This document shows, piece after piece, positions 63,868 through 64,000 of a DNA stretch of 64,000 nt. Position numbers and translations under genes: made by a program. The stretch covers positions 4,712,001 to 4,776,000 of the forward strand of contig NZ_CP084874.1 in assembly GCF_020526085.1 (NCBI RefSeq). Direction: 5' to 3'. Numbering within the stretch: position 1 is the stretch's first letter; each line of letters starts with the position of its first letter. The notes beneath the pieces are model-generated. The model was not told the DNA's origin, ran no database searches, and saw nothing but the letters and a program-made list of their open reading frames with translations. Source of the DNA: Klebsiella africana (GTDB lineage Bacteria; Pseudomonadota; Gammaproteobacteria; Enterobacterales; Enterobacteriaceae).

Positions 63868-64000
63868 ATGAAAAAGACAATCGTAGCTGTAATGGTCGCT
63901 GCATCTGCAGTACTGAGTGCTCAGGCAATGGCAACTAACACCGCTCAGGTAACTGTTCTGGGTGAAGTGTCAGACGCAGCTAACTCTTGCGTCGTGACTC
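63868..64000 (+). CDS. Fimbrial major subunit-like protein (3' end cut by window)
   Basis: Only the first 44 codons are present. Signal peptide MKKTIVAVMVAASAVLSAQA with cleavage after AMA, then ATNTAQVTVLGEVSDAANSC, the start of a chaperone-usher pilin domain whose first conserved cysteine is visible. Such a gene normally opens a chaperone-usher fimbrial operon continuing to the right. The fimbrial type cannot be told from this fragment. Confidence 0.8.
   Translation, partial: MKKTIVAVMVAASAVLSAQAMATNTAQVTVLGEVSDAANSCVVT

Overview
The window is a stretch of enterobacterial chromosome. Gene order and protein sequences point to Klebsiella, most likely the K. pneumoniae complex. Almost every gene has an Escherichia coli counterpart in the same order (ytfF-ytfE-cycA-fklB-ytfB, rplI-rpsR-priB-rpsF, ula, rlmB-rnr-nsrR-purA, the hflC-to-nnr superoperon, orn-rsgA-psd-mscM, epmA-frd-blc-sugE-ecn-efp-epmB). 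The order is broken by genes absent from the E. coli layout, and ampC is missing between frdD and blc. No insertion sequence, prophage, rRNA gene or CRISPR array was seen.

Layout. 1-5.8 kb: the end of an AraC regulator, ytfF, the nitrosative-stress gene ytfE behind a perfect NsrR palindrome, cycA, fklB and ytfB. 5.8-14 kb: an accessory catabolic locus made of a TetR regulator and a divergent six-gene operon (short-chain dehydrogenase, metal-dependent TIM barrel protein, enoyl-CoA hydratase, CoA-transferase, FAD oxidoreductase, MFS carrier) of unknown substrate, with a candidate CRP site and TetR operator between them. 14-16.3 kb: the rpsF-priB-rpsR-rplI operon with its S6:S18-binding leader. 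16.4-24.4 kb: an extra MFS gene and the complete L-ascorbate (ula) regulon. 24.4-33.3 kb: yjfP, bsmA, yjfN, aidB, rlmB, rnr, nsrR, purA and yjeT.

33.3-33.8 kb: between yjeT and hflC lies a 96-codon gene on the opposite strand. Its first 16 residues match the double-glycine leaders of class II microcins. It has no visible exporter or immunity gene and is the strongest candidate here for something undescribed. 33.8-45.2 kb: hflC, hflK, hflX, hfq, miaA, mutL, amiB, tsaE, nnr and divergent queG. 45.2-46 kb: the datA equivalent (a cluster of DnaA boxes) and three identical tRNA-Gly(GCC) genes. 46-54.7 kb: an orphan amino-acid binding protein, orn, rsgA, psd, mscM and yjeM. 54.8-62.6 kb: epmA, frdABCD, blc, sugE with a guanidine-II (mini-ykkC) riboswitch, two entericidins, efp and epmB; epmA, efp and epmB together form most of the EF-P modification pathway. 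62.7-64 kb: a tail-anchored winged-helix regulator divergent from the first gene of a fimbrial cluster, which is cut by the window end.

Functional links within the window: NsrR (31 kb) should control ytfE (1.8 kb); UlaR controls the ula genes; RNase R, Hfq, RlmB, RsgA, MiaA, TsaE, QueG and EF-P form a dense set of RNA and translation functions; hflK/hflC form the FtsH-modulating membrane complex. Start codons were chosen by ribosome-binding sites and by remembered E. coli protein lengths; no database search was run.
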